A stretch of 8,436 nucleotides of DNA from Actinomycetota bacterium (lineage in GTDB: Bacteria; Actinomycetota; Acidimicrobiia; Acidimicrobiales; JAHWLA01). This document shows positions 1 through 6,844 of this stretch, piece by piece. The DNA is taken from assembly GCA_019347595.1 (NCBI GenBank), contig JAHWLA010000119.1:1-8436 (forward strand), written 5' to 3'. Both the position numbers and the translations under genes were made by a program. The stretch's first letter is position 1, and every line of letters begins with the position of its first letter. A model generated the notes under the pieces. It did not search any database and was not told the origin of the DNA. It was given only the letters and a program-made list of their open reading frames with translations.

Positions 1-1
1 G

Positions 2-946
2 GTGACGGCCATCCTCGGCCCCAGCGGTTGCGGGAAGACCACGACGCTCCGCATGATCGCCGGCTTCGAGACGCCCGACCGCGGCATCGTCCGCATCGGC
101 GATCGCGTGGTGGCCGGGCCGGGCGTGCTCGTGCCCCCGAACCAGCGGCGGGTCGGCATGGTGTTCCAGCAGCTCGCCCTGTTCCCCCACCTCGATGTCG
201 GCGAGAACGTGGCCTACGGGGTGCGGGGTGCGTCGAAGCAGGAGCGGCGGGCGCGGGTCGGCGAGCTGCTCGACCTCGTCGGCCTTCCCGGCATGGAACG
301 CCGCCGCCCCGACCAGCTCTCCGGTGGCGAGGCCCAGCGGGTGGCGCTGGCGCGGGCGCTGGCGCCCCGGCCTGCGGTGGTGCTGCTCGACGAGCCCTTC
401 TCCAGCCTCGACGTGGCGCTGCGGGCCGGCCTGCGGGCCGAGGTGCGCCGCATCCTGCGGGCCGCCGAGGTGACCACGTTGTTGGTCACCCACGACCAGG
501 ACGAGGCGCTGTCGCTCGGCGACCAGGTGGTCGTCATGTTCGACGGCCGGGTGGTGCAGGCCGGGCCGCCCGAGGCCGTCTACCGCCGGCCCACCGGCGC
601 CCAGGTGGCGGTGTTCCTGGGCGACGCCAACGAAGTGCCGGGCGACGTGCGGGACGGGACGCTGCACAGCGAGCTGGGACCGCTGGCCGTGGCGGGGGCG
701 CTCGCCGACGGGCCGGCGACCGCGCTGGTCCGCCCCGAGGACATCGACCTGCTGCCCGCCCCCGACGGCGACGGGCTGGTGGAGGAGGTCGACTACTTCG
801 GCCACGACCAGTTGGTCACCGTGCGGCTGCCGTCGGGCCGCCGGGTGCGGGCCCGCCTCCACGCGCGGCTCCAGGCGCAGCCGGGGTCACGGGTGCACGC
901 CGTCGCCCGCCTCGACGAACCCGCCACCGCCTTCCCCACCCCCTAA
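2..946 (+). CDS. ABC importer ATP-binding protein, FbpC/CysA-like, 5' end outside window
   Basis: This is the ATPase subunit of an ABC importer; it would hydrolyse ATP at the inner face of the membrane to drive uptake through a permease lying outside the window. Numbered from the first full codon, it shows Walker A GPSGCGKT (6-13), Q-loop VFQQ (54-57), signature LSGGEAQ (106-112), Walker B VVLLDEP (126-132) followed by SSLD, and H-loop TH (163-164). After residue ~205 there is a TOBE-like C-terminal region (FLGDANEV, LVRPEDIDLLP, VDYFGHDQLV). That tail resembles iron(III)/sulfate/polyamine-type ATPases, with FbpC-like the closest by eye, but the substrate is a guess. The GTG at base 2 is an internal valine: the family normally has about 30 more residues before Walker A, so the true start is upstream. 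It ends in TAA just before a strong hairpin. Confidence 0.93.
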   Translation: MTAILGPSGCGKTTTLRMIAGFETPDRGIVRIGDRVVAGPGVLVPPNQRRVGMVFQQLALFPHLDVGENVAYGVRGASKQERRARVGELLDLVGLPGMERRRPDQLSGGEAQRVALARALAPRPAVVLLDEPFSSLDVALRAGLRAEVRRILRAAEVTTLLVTHDQDEALSLGDQVVVMFDGRVVQAGPPEAVYRRPTGAQVAVFLGDANEVPGDVRDGTLHSELGPLAVAGALADGPATALVRPEDIDLLPAPDGDGLVEEVDYFGHDQLVTVRLPSGRRVRARLHARLQAQPGSRVHAVARLDEPATAFPTP

Positions 947-948
947 CC

Positions 949-1005
949 CCGCGAAGTGTGCGGAGTTGGGGCCGTCACAGCGGCCGAACTCCGCACACTT
1001 TGCGG
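949..1005 (+). terminator. Long hairpin after the ABC ATPase gene, probable terminator
   Basis: A perfect 14-bp inverted repeat pairs AAGTGTGCGGAGTT (954-967) with AACTCCGCACACTT (987-1000). Pairing continues outward for five more pairs (949-953 with 1001-1005, one of them G-U) and inward through GGCCG (970-974) with CGGCC (981-985), leaving the loop TCACAG. It begins two bases after the TAA stop codon. There is no long U-tract after it, which is common in high-GC actinobacteria. A terminator fits the position best, but an operator for the downstream regulator or a dispersed intergenic palindrome is also possible. Confidence 0.65.
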
Positions 1006-1062
1006 ATTTGCTAGTTGCAGGCTGTCGACGGCGCGGGCCAGGCACGCCATGAATCGCCTGTC

Positions 1063-1299
1063 GTGCCGAGAACCACGCGGGGGACGCCACTGGCCGAGGA
1101 GCTCGGCAACCGGGTCAGGACGGCCCGCGAAGTGGCGCGCATCTCGCAGGAGACACTCGGCGAGCTGGCGGGCGTGCACCGCACCTACGTCGGCCACCTC
1201 GAGCGGGGCGAGGTCAACCCCACCCTCTACTCCATCGTGCGAGTGGCGACAGCCCTGGAGGTCGACCCGGGCGAGCTGGTGAAGGGCCTGCATCTCTGA
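1063..1299 (+). CDS. Small XRE-family helix-turn-helix DNA-binding protein
   Basis: This is a 78-aa protein that is almost entirely one XRE/Cro-C1-type HTH domain (residues ~12-74). Helix 2 is around SQETLGELAG (29-38), and the turn and recognition helix lie around VHRTYVGHLERGEVNPT (38-54). Such proteins bind operator DNA as dimers, and some of this size are autoregulators; the target here is unknown. I chose GTG 1063 because it puts the start just before the domain. An in-frame TTG at 1015 would add 16 residues that do not look conserved, and neither start has a clear ribosome site. The stop is 28 bases before the MazG-like start, so the two genes may be co-transcribed, although the second also has a promoter-like box. 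No restriction-modification or toxin gene adjoins it. Confidence 0.85.
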   Translation: MPRTTRGTPLAEELGNRVRTAREVARISQETLGELAGVHRTYVGHLERGEVNPTLYSIVRVATALEVDPGELVKGLHL

Positions 1300-1314
1300 G
1301 CGGAGGCGGGCGGG

Positions 1315-1328
1315 CATAGTGGAGGCCG
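1315..1328 (+). promoter_or_regulatory. Candidate -10 box for leaderless mazG-like transcript
   Basis: CATAGT at 1315-1320 matches the -10 consensus TATAAT at four of six bases, including the key A at position 2 and T at position 6. Its last base is 7 bases from GTG 1328, so transcription could begin on that start codon. The same geometry occurs before the flippase gene. No convincing -35 box is visible. Confidence 0.4.
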
Positions 1329-1609
1329 TGGAGATCGGCCGCTTCCAATCCCTGATGCACGAGCAGTACGGCGAGCGCGACGCCGCCCGCGGCATCGACG
1401 CCACCGTGGCCTGGCTGGCCGAGGAGTTGGGCGAGCTGGCCAAGGCCGTGCGCAAGGGGACCAGCGCCGAACAGCTCCACGAGGCGGGCGACGTGCTGGC
1501 GTGGCTCGCCTCGCTGGCCAACCAACTGGGGCTGTCGTTGGAGGACGCCGCCGCCCGCTACGCGGACGGGTGCCCGACGTGCGCGGCCACCCCGTGCCGC
1601 TGCGCCTGA
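1328..1609 (+). CDS. MazG-like nucleotide pyrophosphohydrolase
   Basis: This is a small (93 aa) protein of the all-alpha NTP pyrophosphatase (MazG-like) superfamily, which hydrolyses NTPs or modified NTPs to NMP and pyrophosphate with Mg2+. The metal-binding pattern EExxE...ExxD is seen as EELGE (E32, E33, E36) and EAGD (E52, D55). The last ~15 residues hold a cysteine cluster, CPTC...CRC (C82, C85, C90, C92), that could bind a metal such as zinc. Start choice: GTG 1328 fits a leaderless transcript from the CATAGT box. An in-frame GTG at 1319 would add three residues and has GGAGG at 1302-1306, rather far upstream. The gene follows the HTH gene by 28 bases and converges on asd with a single base (1610) between the stop codons. 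Which nucleotide it acts on cannot be told from sequence. Confidence 0.82.
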   Translation: MEIGRFQSLMHEQYGERDAARGIDATVAWLAEELGELAKAVRKGTSAEQLHEAGDVLAWLASLANQLGLSLEDAAARYADGCPTCAATPCRCA

Positions 1610-1610
1610 C

Positions 1611-2630
1611 CTACGAGCGGCGGCGGACGAGCTCCTCGGCGATTTGCACCGCGTTCAACGCCGCCCCCTTGCGCAGGTTGTCGCCCGAGACGAACAGGGC
1701 CAGGCCGTTCTCCACGCCGGGGTCGCGCCGCACGCGGCCCACGAACGACGGGTCGGCGCCCGCCGCCTGCAACGGCGTGGGCACGTCGCTCAAGACCACG
1801 GCAGGGCCGGCCGCGGCCAACACGTCCTTGGCCCGGGCCACCGACAGGGGCCGCTCGAACTCCAGGTTGAGGCTCACCGAGTGGCCCGTGTAGACGGGCA
1901 CGCGCACGCACGTGCACGACACGCCGAGGTCGGGCAGGCCCAGGATCTTGCGGCTCTCGTTGCGGAACTTGTGCTCCTCGTCGGTCTCGTCGTCGACCAA
2001 CGAGCCCGCCAGCGGCAGCACATTGAAGGCGATGGGGGCGGCGAACTTCGACGGCGGCGGGAAGTCGACGGCGTCGCCCCGCAACGCCAGCGCGGCGGCG
2101 TGCTCGCCCACCTTGCGCACCTGCTCGTCGAGCTCGGCCACGCCCTTCTGCCCGCCGCCCGACACGGCCTGGAAGGTCGACGCCACGATGCGGCGCAGCC
2201 CCGCCTCGTCGTGCAGCGCCTTGAGCGGCGGCATGCAGACCATCGTCGTGCAGTTGGGGTTGGCCACGATCCCCTTGGGGATCGAGCCCAACGCGTCGGC
2301 GTTGACCTCGGGGACCACCAGGGGGACGTCGGGGTCCATGCGCCAGGCCGACGAGTTGTCGACGACGACGGCGCCCGCGGCGGCCACCGTGGGCGCGAGC
2401 TCGCGGGAGGCGGTGGCGCCCGCCGAGAAGATGGCGATGTCGAGCCCGCGGTAGTCGGCGGTGGCGGCGTCCTCCACCTCCACCTCGCCGCCCGCCCACG
2501 GCAGCTTGCGGCCGGCCGAGCGCGAGGAGGCGAAGAAGCGGACGGAATCGGCCGGGAAGGAGCGCTCGGCCAACACCGATCGCATCACCTCGCCGACCAT
2601 GCCGGTGGCGCCGAAGATGCCGAGGTTCAT
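1611..2630 (-). CDS. asd: Aspartate-semialdehyde dehydrogenase
   Basis: Asd reduces aspartyl-4-phosphate to aspartate-4-semialdehyde with NADPH in the cytosol. This is the branch-point step to lysine/diaminopimelate, threonine and methionine. The protein is 339 aa, the normal length. It shows the N-terminal nucleotide-binding loop GATGMVG (7-13), the VDNSSAWRMD segment (90-99), the catalytic cysteine in NPNCTT (C127), FQAVSGGGQ (153-161, with Q154), the KFRNESRKI helix (221-229), and RVPVYTGHS with the substrate-binding arginine R243 and the catalytic histidine H250. The ATG (2630-2628) overlaps the stop of the upstream GT2-GT4 gene as ATGA, with GAGG only 2 bases before the ATG, so it is probably translated by coupling from a glycan operon. 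lysC, its common neighbour in actinobacteria, is not in this window. Confidence 0.97.
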   Translation of the reverse strand: MNLGIFGATGMVGEVMRSVLAERSFPADSVRFFASSRSAGRKLPWAGGEVEVEDAATADYRGLDIAIFSAGATASRELAPTVAAAGAVVVDNSSAWRMDPDVPLVVPEVNADALGSIPKGIVANPNCTTMVCMPPLKALHDEAGLRRIVASTFQAVSGGGQKGVAELDEQVRKVGEHAAALALRGDAVDFPPPSKFAAPIAFNVLPLAGSLVDDETDEEHKFRNESRKILGLPDLGVSCTCVRVPVYTGHSVSLNLEFERPLSVARAKDVLAAAGPAVVLSDVPTPLQAAGADPSFVGRVRRDPGVENGLALFVSGDNLRKGAALNAVQIAEELVRRRS

Positions 2631-4534
2631 GACCTCATGGTACGGGACGCCTCGTAGCGGCTTCGCATCGATTCGACCCAGCGGTCGTGGTCGAAGCGGG
2701 TGGCCACCCGCGACCGGCCCGCCACCACCATGCGGGCGCGCAGGTCGGCGTCGGCCAGCACGCGGGCGATCGCCTCGCGCAGCGCCCGCACGTCGCCGGG
2801 AGGGACGAACAGCCCGGCATCGCCCAGCACCTCGGGCAGGGCGCCCGCCGCGTAGGCGACCACGGGCACGCCCAGCGCCATGGCCTCGGCGGCCACCAGG
2901 CCGAACCCCTCCGGGCCGCTGGGGACCACGGCCACGTCGGAGCCCGCCAGCAGTGTGAGCGCGTCATCGCGTCCGGTGAGGACGACGGCCCCCGACATGC
3001 GGGCCTCGTCGCGCACGCGCCGGCCGTGCTCGGGCGCGCTGGGCTCGTCGTCGCCGATGAACAGGACGACCGCACCGGGCGGCGCGGCCCGCAGCAGGTC
3101 GAGGTGGCCCTTCACCGGGTGGAAGCGCCCCACCACGGTGAGGACCGGGCCGTCGCGACCGACCAGCGCCCGCACCTCGGCCCGCGCCGCGTCGGCGTCG
3201 ACCGCGGGGACCTGGACGCCCGTGGGCACCACGCTCACGTTGATGCGGGGGACGGGGCGGAACACCTCGACCACGGCGTCGCTCACCCCCACCACCTCGG
3301 CGCAGCGCAGGCCGACGAGGCGCACCAGCGGGCCGTCCCAACTGAAGTCGTGCTTGACCCAGACGGGCCGCGCCCCCGCCAGCACGCACACCAGGGCCGC
3401 CTTCACGCCGTTGGCGTGCACCACGTCGGCGCCCACCTCGCGCAACCGGCGACGCAGTCGCCACGCCCCCGCGAGCAGCGACAGGCGGGCCCCCGTCGGC
3501 ACCACGTCGACCACCCACCCCGCGGCCCGCAACCGCTGGACCATGGGGCCGTCCTCCAGCGACACGACGGCCCGCACCACGTCGTGGCCCAGCGCGTCGG
3601 CCAGCCGCTCGAGGTAGCGCTCGGAGCCGCCGTGGCGGGCGTGCGACGACACCATGACGACGCCCGCCGCCCGCCCGGCGGCCCGCACCTCGGCCATGCC
3701 GTCGAGGAGACCGCGCACGCCGTCCCAGTCGCGGTTGACCACGCGATGGGCGACGAGGACGACGAGGTGGTAGCGGAAGGCGGCTCGGGCCAGCGGCGTC
3801 TGCGGGAAGTTCTTGCGGAACAGGTGGGTGCGGTGCACGACGACGTCGCGGCCGAAGGCCCGCCGGTCGCGCCCGCCGAAGCCCTCGTTGTCGTGGTGCA
3901 CTGCGGCACCGCCGAGGTAGCGGATGCGGCCCCGCTGCGACAGGCGCCGGGAGAAGTCCTCGTCCTCGGCCAAGCCGTAGCCGGGCAGCGACTCGTCGAA
4001 CCGGAGCTCGGCGGCGAGGGACCGGCGGGCGGTGAGGAACGCGCCCTGCATGAACTCCACGTCGAAGTCGCCCTCGATGGGCGGGAAGCGCCTGGGGTAG
4101 CCGCCCGCCGTGAACGTGCCCGGCTTGCCCCATCCCGTCGCCAGCCGGCGGGCGAGCGAGCCCCGGCCGCCGCGTCGGTGGTCGCCCGGCTCCACCACGC
4201 GCCCGGTGGCGCCGACGACGCCGGGCTCGGCGTAGGCGCGGGCCAACCAGGCGAACACGTCGGGCGCGGGGACGGCGTCGTCGTCGAAGAACGCCACCAC
4301 GTCGCCGCCCGCCTCGTCGATGCCACGGTTGCGCTGGCGGGTGAGGCCGCGAGGCGACGGCACCCAGCGCACGCCGGGGAAGCCGTCGACGACGGCGCGG
4401 GCAGAGCCCGCTTCGTCGCCGTCGATCACCAGGATCTCCAGCGGCGCCGGGTCGCACGCGACCAGCGCGCCGAGCGCGCGCCGCAGGCGGTCGGGGCGCG
4501 CCAAGGTGCAGACCACGGCGGAGAAGGTCGTCAT
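2627..4534 (-). CDS. Two-domain glycosyltransferase, GT2 fused to GT4
   Basis: One 635-aa reading frame carries two complete sugar-transfer domains. Residues 1 to ~285 are a GT-A fold GT2 domain: VVCTLARPDRL near the start, the DDD metal/nucleotide-sugar motif (84-86), and an acidic GLAEDEDFSRRL region (187-198) where GT2 enzymes carry the catalytic base. Residues ~291-630 are a GT-B fold GT4 domain: the donor loop HGGSERYL (301-308), VVHANG (371-376), VVGRFHPVKGH with R470 and K475, and the EX7E motif in PEGFGLVAAE (E542, E550). It probably adds two sugars in succession to a lipid-linked glycan on the cytosolic face; the sugars are unknown. There is no stop or frame break between the domains. 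An internal ATG (3655-3653, M294) sits exactly at the GT4 start and could give a separate GT4 product. The ATG start overlaps the upstream TGA (ATGA), and the stop overlaps the asd start the same way. The frame stays open far upstream of 4534, but that part is a shadow of the ligase gene. Confidence 0.92.
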   Translation of the reverse strand: MTTFSAVVCTLARPDRLRRALGALVACDPAPLEILVIDGDEAGSARAVVDGFPGVRWVPSPRGLTRQRNRGIDEAGGDVVAFFDDDAVPAPDVFAWLARAYAEPGVVGATGRVVEPGDHRRGGRGSLARRLATGWGKPGTFTAGGYPRRFPPIEGDFDVEFMQGAFLTARRSLAAELRFDESLPGYGLAEDEDFSRRLSQRGRIRYLGGAAVHHDNEGFGGRDRRAFGRDVVVHRTHLFRKNFPQTPLARAAFRYHLVVLVAHRVVNRDWDGVRGLLDGMAEVRAAGRAAGVVMVSSHARHGGSERYLERLADALGHDVVRAVVSLEDGPMVQRLRAAGWVVDVVPTGARLSLLAGAWRLRRRLREVGADVVHANGVKAALVCVLAGARPVWVKHDFSWDGPLVRLVGLRCAEVVGVSDAVVEVFRPVPRINVSVVPTGVQVPAVDADAARAEVRALVGRDGPVLTVVGRFHPVKGHLDLLRAAPPGAVVLFIGDDEPSAPEHGRRVRDEARMSGAVVLTGRDDALTLLAGSDVAVVPSGPEGFGLVAAEAMALGVPVVAYAAGALPEVLGDAGLFVPPGDVRALREAIARVLADADLRARMVVAGRSRVATRFDHDRWVESMRSRYEASRTMRS

Positions 4535-5946
4535 GCCGACTGGGGTTGGGCGTAGGACGGCTGGGCCCGGTCGAAGGCCAGCACGGCGCCGATCAAGGCG
4601 AACAGCACCACGAGGACCACCGAGTTGTGCAGCGTGTAGTCGACCAGCCCCTGGCCCAGCACGCCGGTGAGCGCGGCCACCACGCCGGCCACCACGGCGC
4701 GCTCGGCGCGGAAGTCGGGCCGCCGCACCAGGCGGCGCGTGCGGGAGTGGATGTGGACGGCGAAGCCGACGGCGATGGCCACCGCGGGCAGGCCCGCCTC
4801 GGCGCCCCACGTGAGGGCCAGGTTGTGGGCATGCTCGGCCGTCGTGGTGCGCGACGCCGAGGTGGCCCGGGCGCTGGCCACGGGGAAGCTTCCCGGGCCG
4901 TGGCCCGTCAGCGGGTCGGTCTCGATCTGGCGGCGGGCCTCGCGCCAGATGGCGGGGCGGTCGTCGTAGGGGTTGCGCTCGCCGCTGATCGATTGGAGGC
5001 GTTGGCCCACCACCTCGACCTGCGGGCTGGTCGGCGCGAAGGCGCCCACCAGCAGCGCCACGACGACGAGGGGAACCGACAGCGCCAGCAGCGCCCGGCG
5101 GGCCTCGGGCAGTTTCACAAGCAGGACGACGACGCCGAGGACGAAGCCGATCCACGACCCGCGCGACAGCGACAGCAGCAAGCCGAGCAGGGCCAACGAG
5201 CCCCCCACGGCGGCGGCCACTCGGGTGCGCCGCGTGCGGGCGGCGAACAGCAGGCCCGCCGCCAACAGCGCGCCCGTGGTGCAGAAGGTGCCGAGCTGGT
5301 TGGGCTCGATGAAGATGCCCGTGGCCCGCCCCTCCACCACCGCACCGCCGAAACGGGCGCGGGCCTGCGAGGCGGCGAAGGGCGTGGAGGCGCCGACGGC
5401 GGCCACCATGACGACGAGGACGCCGAGAAAGCGGCGCACGTCGGCGGTCGTGCGGCACGCGGCCACCACCACGGTGGCGAACAGCGTGCCCACGCCGAAG
5501 AGCACGACGGTACGCAGGGCGCGCTGCTCGTGGGCGGCCGACGGCAAGGCGACGAGCAGCCAGCCCACGAAGGCCACCAGCCACCCCATGCCCTCCGCCC
5601 ACGGCAGCGGCCCGGCGCCCGCGGCGAGGCGGCGCAGGCCGACGAGGGCGGCCACGGCGATGACCGTCACCTGGACGACCTGCATCTGGGCGCCGGGCAC
5701 GTCGTGCACGCCGATGGGGAAGGTGGCGACGACGACGGCCAGGCCCAGCCGCGGGTCGGCCAGCACGGCGAGCACGAGCACAGGGACCAAGGGGAGGACC
5801 ACGACGAGCAGCGGCCCCCTGCTGCCGCCGAACGAGGCGGCGAGGGCGGCGAGGACCACGCCGACCGCCAGGCCCACCACCATGAAGGCAGCCACGGCAA
5901 GCGCTTCAGCCGGCGTGGTGCGCCGGAACCCAAGGACGGCGTTCAC
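4531..5946 (-). CDS. O-antigen ligase/polymerase-like membrane protein (Wzy/WaaL family)
   Basis: This is a 471-aa polytopic membrane protein with roughly ten or more hydrophobic segments, of the O-antigen ligase/polymerase family (Wzy_C type). These enzymes transfer or polymerise lipid-linked oligosaccharides on the outer face of the membrane. Family landmarks are GRATGIFIEPNQLG (207-219), LSLSRGSWIG (258-267, R262), and a large extracytoplasmic loop (~303-378). The loop holds DDRPAIWREA (328-337), DPLTGHGPGSFP (344-355) and AEHAHNLAL (370-378), with conserved-type Arg and His residues; the last segment leads into WGAEAGLPAV. The GTG start (5946-5944) overlaps the small ORF's TGA as GTGA, and the stop overlaps the GT2-GT4 ATG as ATGA. 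Ligase and polymerase cannot be separated by sequence alone; the polysaccharide context with a flippase nearby slightly favours a polymerase. Confidence 0.9.
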   Translation of the reverse strand: MNAVLGFRRTTPAEALAVAAFMVVGLAVGVVLAALAASFGGSRGPLLVVVLPLVPVLVLAVLADPRLGLAVVVATFPIGVHDVPGAQMQVVQVTVIAVAALVGLRRLAAGAGPLPWAEGMGWLVAFVGWLLVALPSAAHEQRALRTVVLFGVGTLFATVVVAACRTTADVRRFLGVLVVMVAAVGASTPFAASQARARFGGAVVEGRATGIFIEPNQLGTFCTTGALLAAGLLFAARTRRTRVAAAVGGSLALLGLLLSLSRGSWIGFVLGVVVLLVKLPEARRALLALSVPLVVVALLVGAFAPTSPQVEVVGQRLQSISGERNPYDDRPAIWREARRQIETDPLTGHGPGSFPVASARATSASRTTTAEHAHNLALTWGAEAGLPAVAIAVGFAVHIHSRTRRLVRRPDFRAERAVVAGVVAALTGVLGQGLVDYTLHNSVVLVVLFALIGAVLAFDRAQPSYAQPQSA

Positions 5947-6080
5947 GGCGCCCGCCGCCGGCGTAGGAAGCGGACATGGCCGTCGAGCAGCGCGGGTGCC
6001 GCCACCAGGTCGTGCGCGTCGGCCTCGTCGGTAGCGACGCCCCCGCCGTGGGAAGCGAGCAGGGCGGGCAGGTGGAGCAT
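5943..6080 (-). CDS. Possible 45-aa small protein between deacetylase and ligase genes
   Basis: This short ORF fills the 133-base gap between the deacetylase and the ligase-like gene exactly. Its ATG overlaps the deacetylase stop by one base (TGATG) and its TGA overlaps the ligase GTG by four (GTGA). About 40 of its 45 codons end in C or G, in line with real genes here. The product starts MLHLPALLASHGGGV, has an acidic middle (DEADAHD) and a basic end (RFLRRRRAP); it has no membrane segment or signal peptide that I can see. I do not recognise the family. It may be a real small protein of the glycan machinery, or a short ORF kept only to carry ribosomes across the gap. Chance is also possible in such GC-rich DNA, and no good Shine-Dalgarno site precedes it. 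Confidence 0.5.
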   Translation of the reverse strand: MLHLPALLASHGGGVATDEADAHDLVAAPALLDGHVRFLRRRRAP

Positions 6081-6844
6081 CAGCGCACCAGTCGCTTCAG
6101 CCTGCGGCCCCCGCTGCGTGCGATGCGGCCGAACGGCACCCGCATGATCGGCTCGTAGCGGTTGTCCCGCTTGAGCCACAGCCCCAAGCGGCCCGAGTAG
6201 GAGTGCATGTCCTGGCGGGGCTGGTCCCATGGGTCGTCCCAGTTGCCTTGGGCCTCGGCCCGCGCCGCGAAGGCGAACCCGGCCTCGCGAGCGGCGCGAC
6301 GGGTCTCCTCGCTCGCTCGCCCGAACGGGTAGGCGAGCACGGTCGGCTCCTCGCCGAGCACGTCGGCCAACGCCCGTCGCGACCGGCGCAGGTCGGCCAG
6401 CACCTCGTCGAACGACAGTGTGGTGAGGTCCCGGTGCGCATGCGAGTGCGAGCCGATCTCCACGCCCCCGTCCCGGAGGGCCACGACGTCGGCGGCTTCC
6501 AGCATGGGGACCTCGGGCACGTCGGGGTGGCGGCCGCCGATGTAGGCGGTGGCCACGAAGACGGTGGCCGGTACACCTTCGTCTCGCAGCACCGGCAGCA
6601 GCGTGCTGTGGTTGTCCGCCATGCCGTCGTCGAAGGTGAGCGCGGCGTACCCGTCGCCCTCGCCCCGCTGCACCCGGGCGGCCAGGTCGCCGAACGTGGT
6701 GAAGCGGTAGCCCCAGCGACGGAGCACCTGGATCTGCCGGCGCAGCGTGGCCGGACGGGTGAAGAGGCTGTAGGTGTCGTCTCGCAGCCGTACGGCGGCG
6801 ACGCCGTGATAGGCGAGCGCGAGGGGCGGGCGCGGAGGCGACAC
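6080..6844 (-). CDS. Polysaccharide deacetylase (NodB/CE4 family)
   Basis: This 254-aa protein is a carbohydrate esterase family 4 (NodB homology) enzyme, which removes acetyl groups from N-acetylated (or O-acetylated) sugars using a divalent metal. Motifs seen: LAYHGV (10-15) at the N-terminus, TFDDG (70-74) with base D72 and metal ligand D73, HSHAH (H133 and H137 as the HxxxH ligands), and AYPFG (171-175) in place of the usual RxPYG-type motif. There is no signal peptide or N-terminal membrane helix, so it may act in the cytosol on lipid-linked precursors or leave by another route. The C-terminus is Arg-rich (GRRLKRLVR). I chose GTG 6844-6842 because it lies just before the domain; the frame stays open further upstream only as a shadow of the divergent gene. 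It appears to be the first gene of the minus-strand operon. Confidence 0.9.
   Translation of the reverse strand: MSPPRPPLALAYHGVAAVRLRDDTYSLFTRPATLRRQIQVLRRWGYRFTTFGDLAARVQRGEGDGYAALTFDDGMADNHSTLLPVLRDEGVPATVFVATAYIGGRHPDVPEVPMLEAADVVALRDGGVEIGSHSHAHRDLTTLSFDEVLADLRRSRRALADVLGEEPTVLAYPFGRASEETRRAAREAGFAFAARAEAQGNWDDPWDQPRQDMHSYSGRLGLWLKRDNRYEPIMRVPFGRIARSGGRRLKRLVR

Noticed and set aside
2..4. GTG at base 2 as the real start of the ABC ATPase.
   Set aside because: Walker A would begin at residue 6, while family members have a strand and A-loop region of about 30 residues before it; the gene is cut by the window edge.
1063..1609. The XRE protein plus MazG-like pair as a toxin-antitoxin, restriction-controller or phage-defence module.
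   Set aside because: The HTH size fits a controller protein, but no toxin, nuclease or methyltransferase is next to it, and MazG-like proteins are usually housekeeping; no support beyond adjacency.
1644..2657. Long plus-strand open frames opposite asd, and similar ones opposite the glycosyltransferase and ligase genes.
   Set aside because: High GC removes stop codons from several frames; the translations are His/Arg/Gly-rich with no motif, while the opposite strand encodes clear families.
4535..5602. The GT2-GT4 frame stays open for 1068 more bases upstream, which would give a 991-aa protein.
   Set aside because: The extra part is a Gly/Arg/Pro-rich shadow of the ligase-like gene in another frame; the GT2 fold starts cleanly at ATG 4534, which overlaps the ligase stop.
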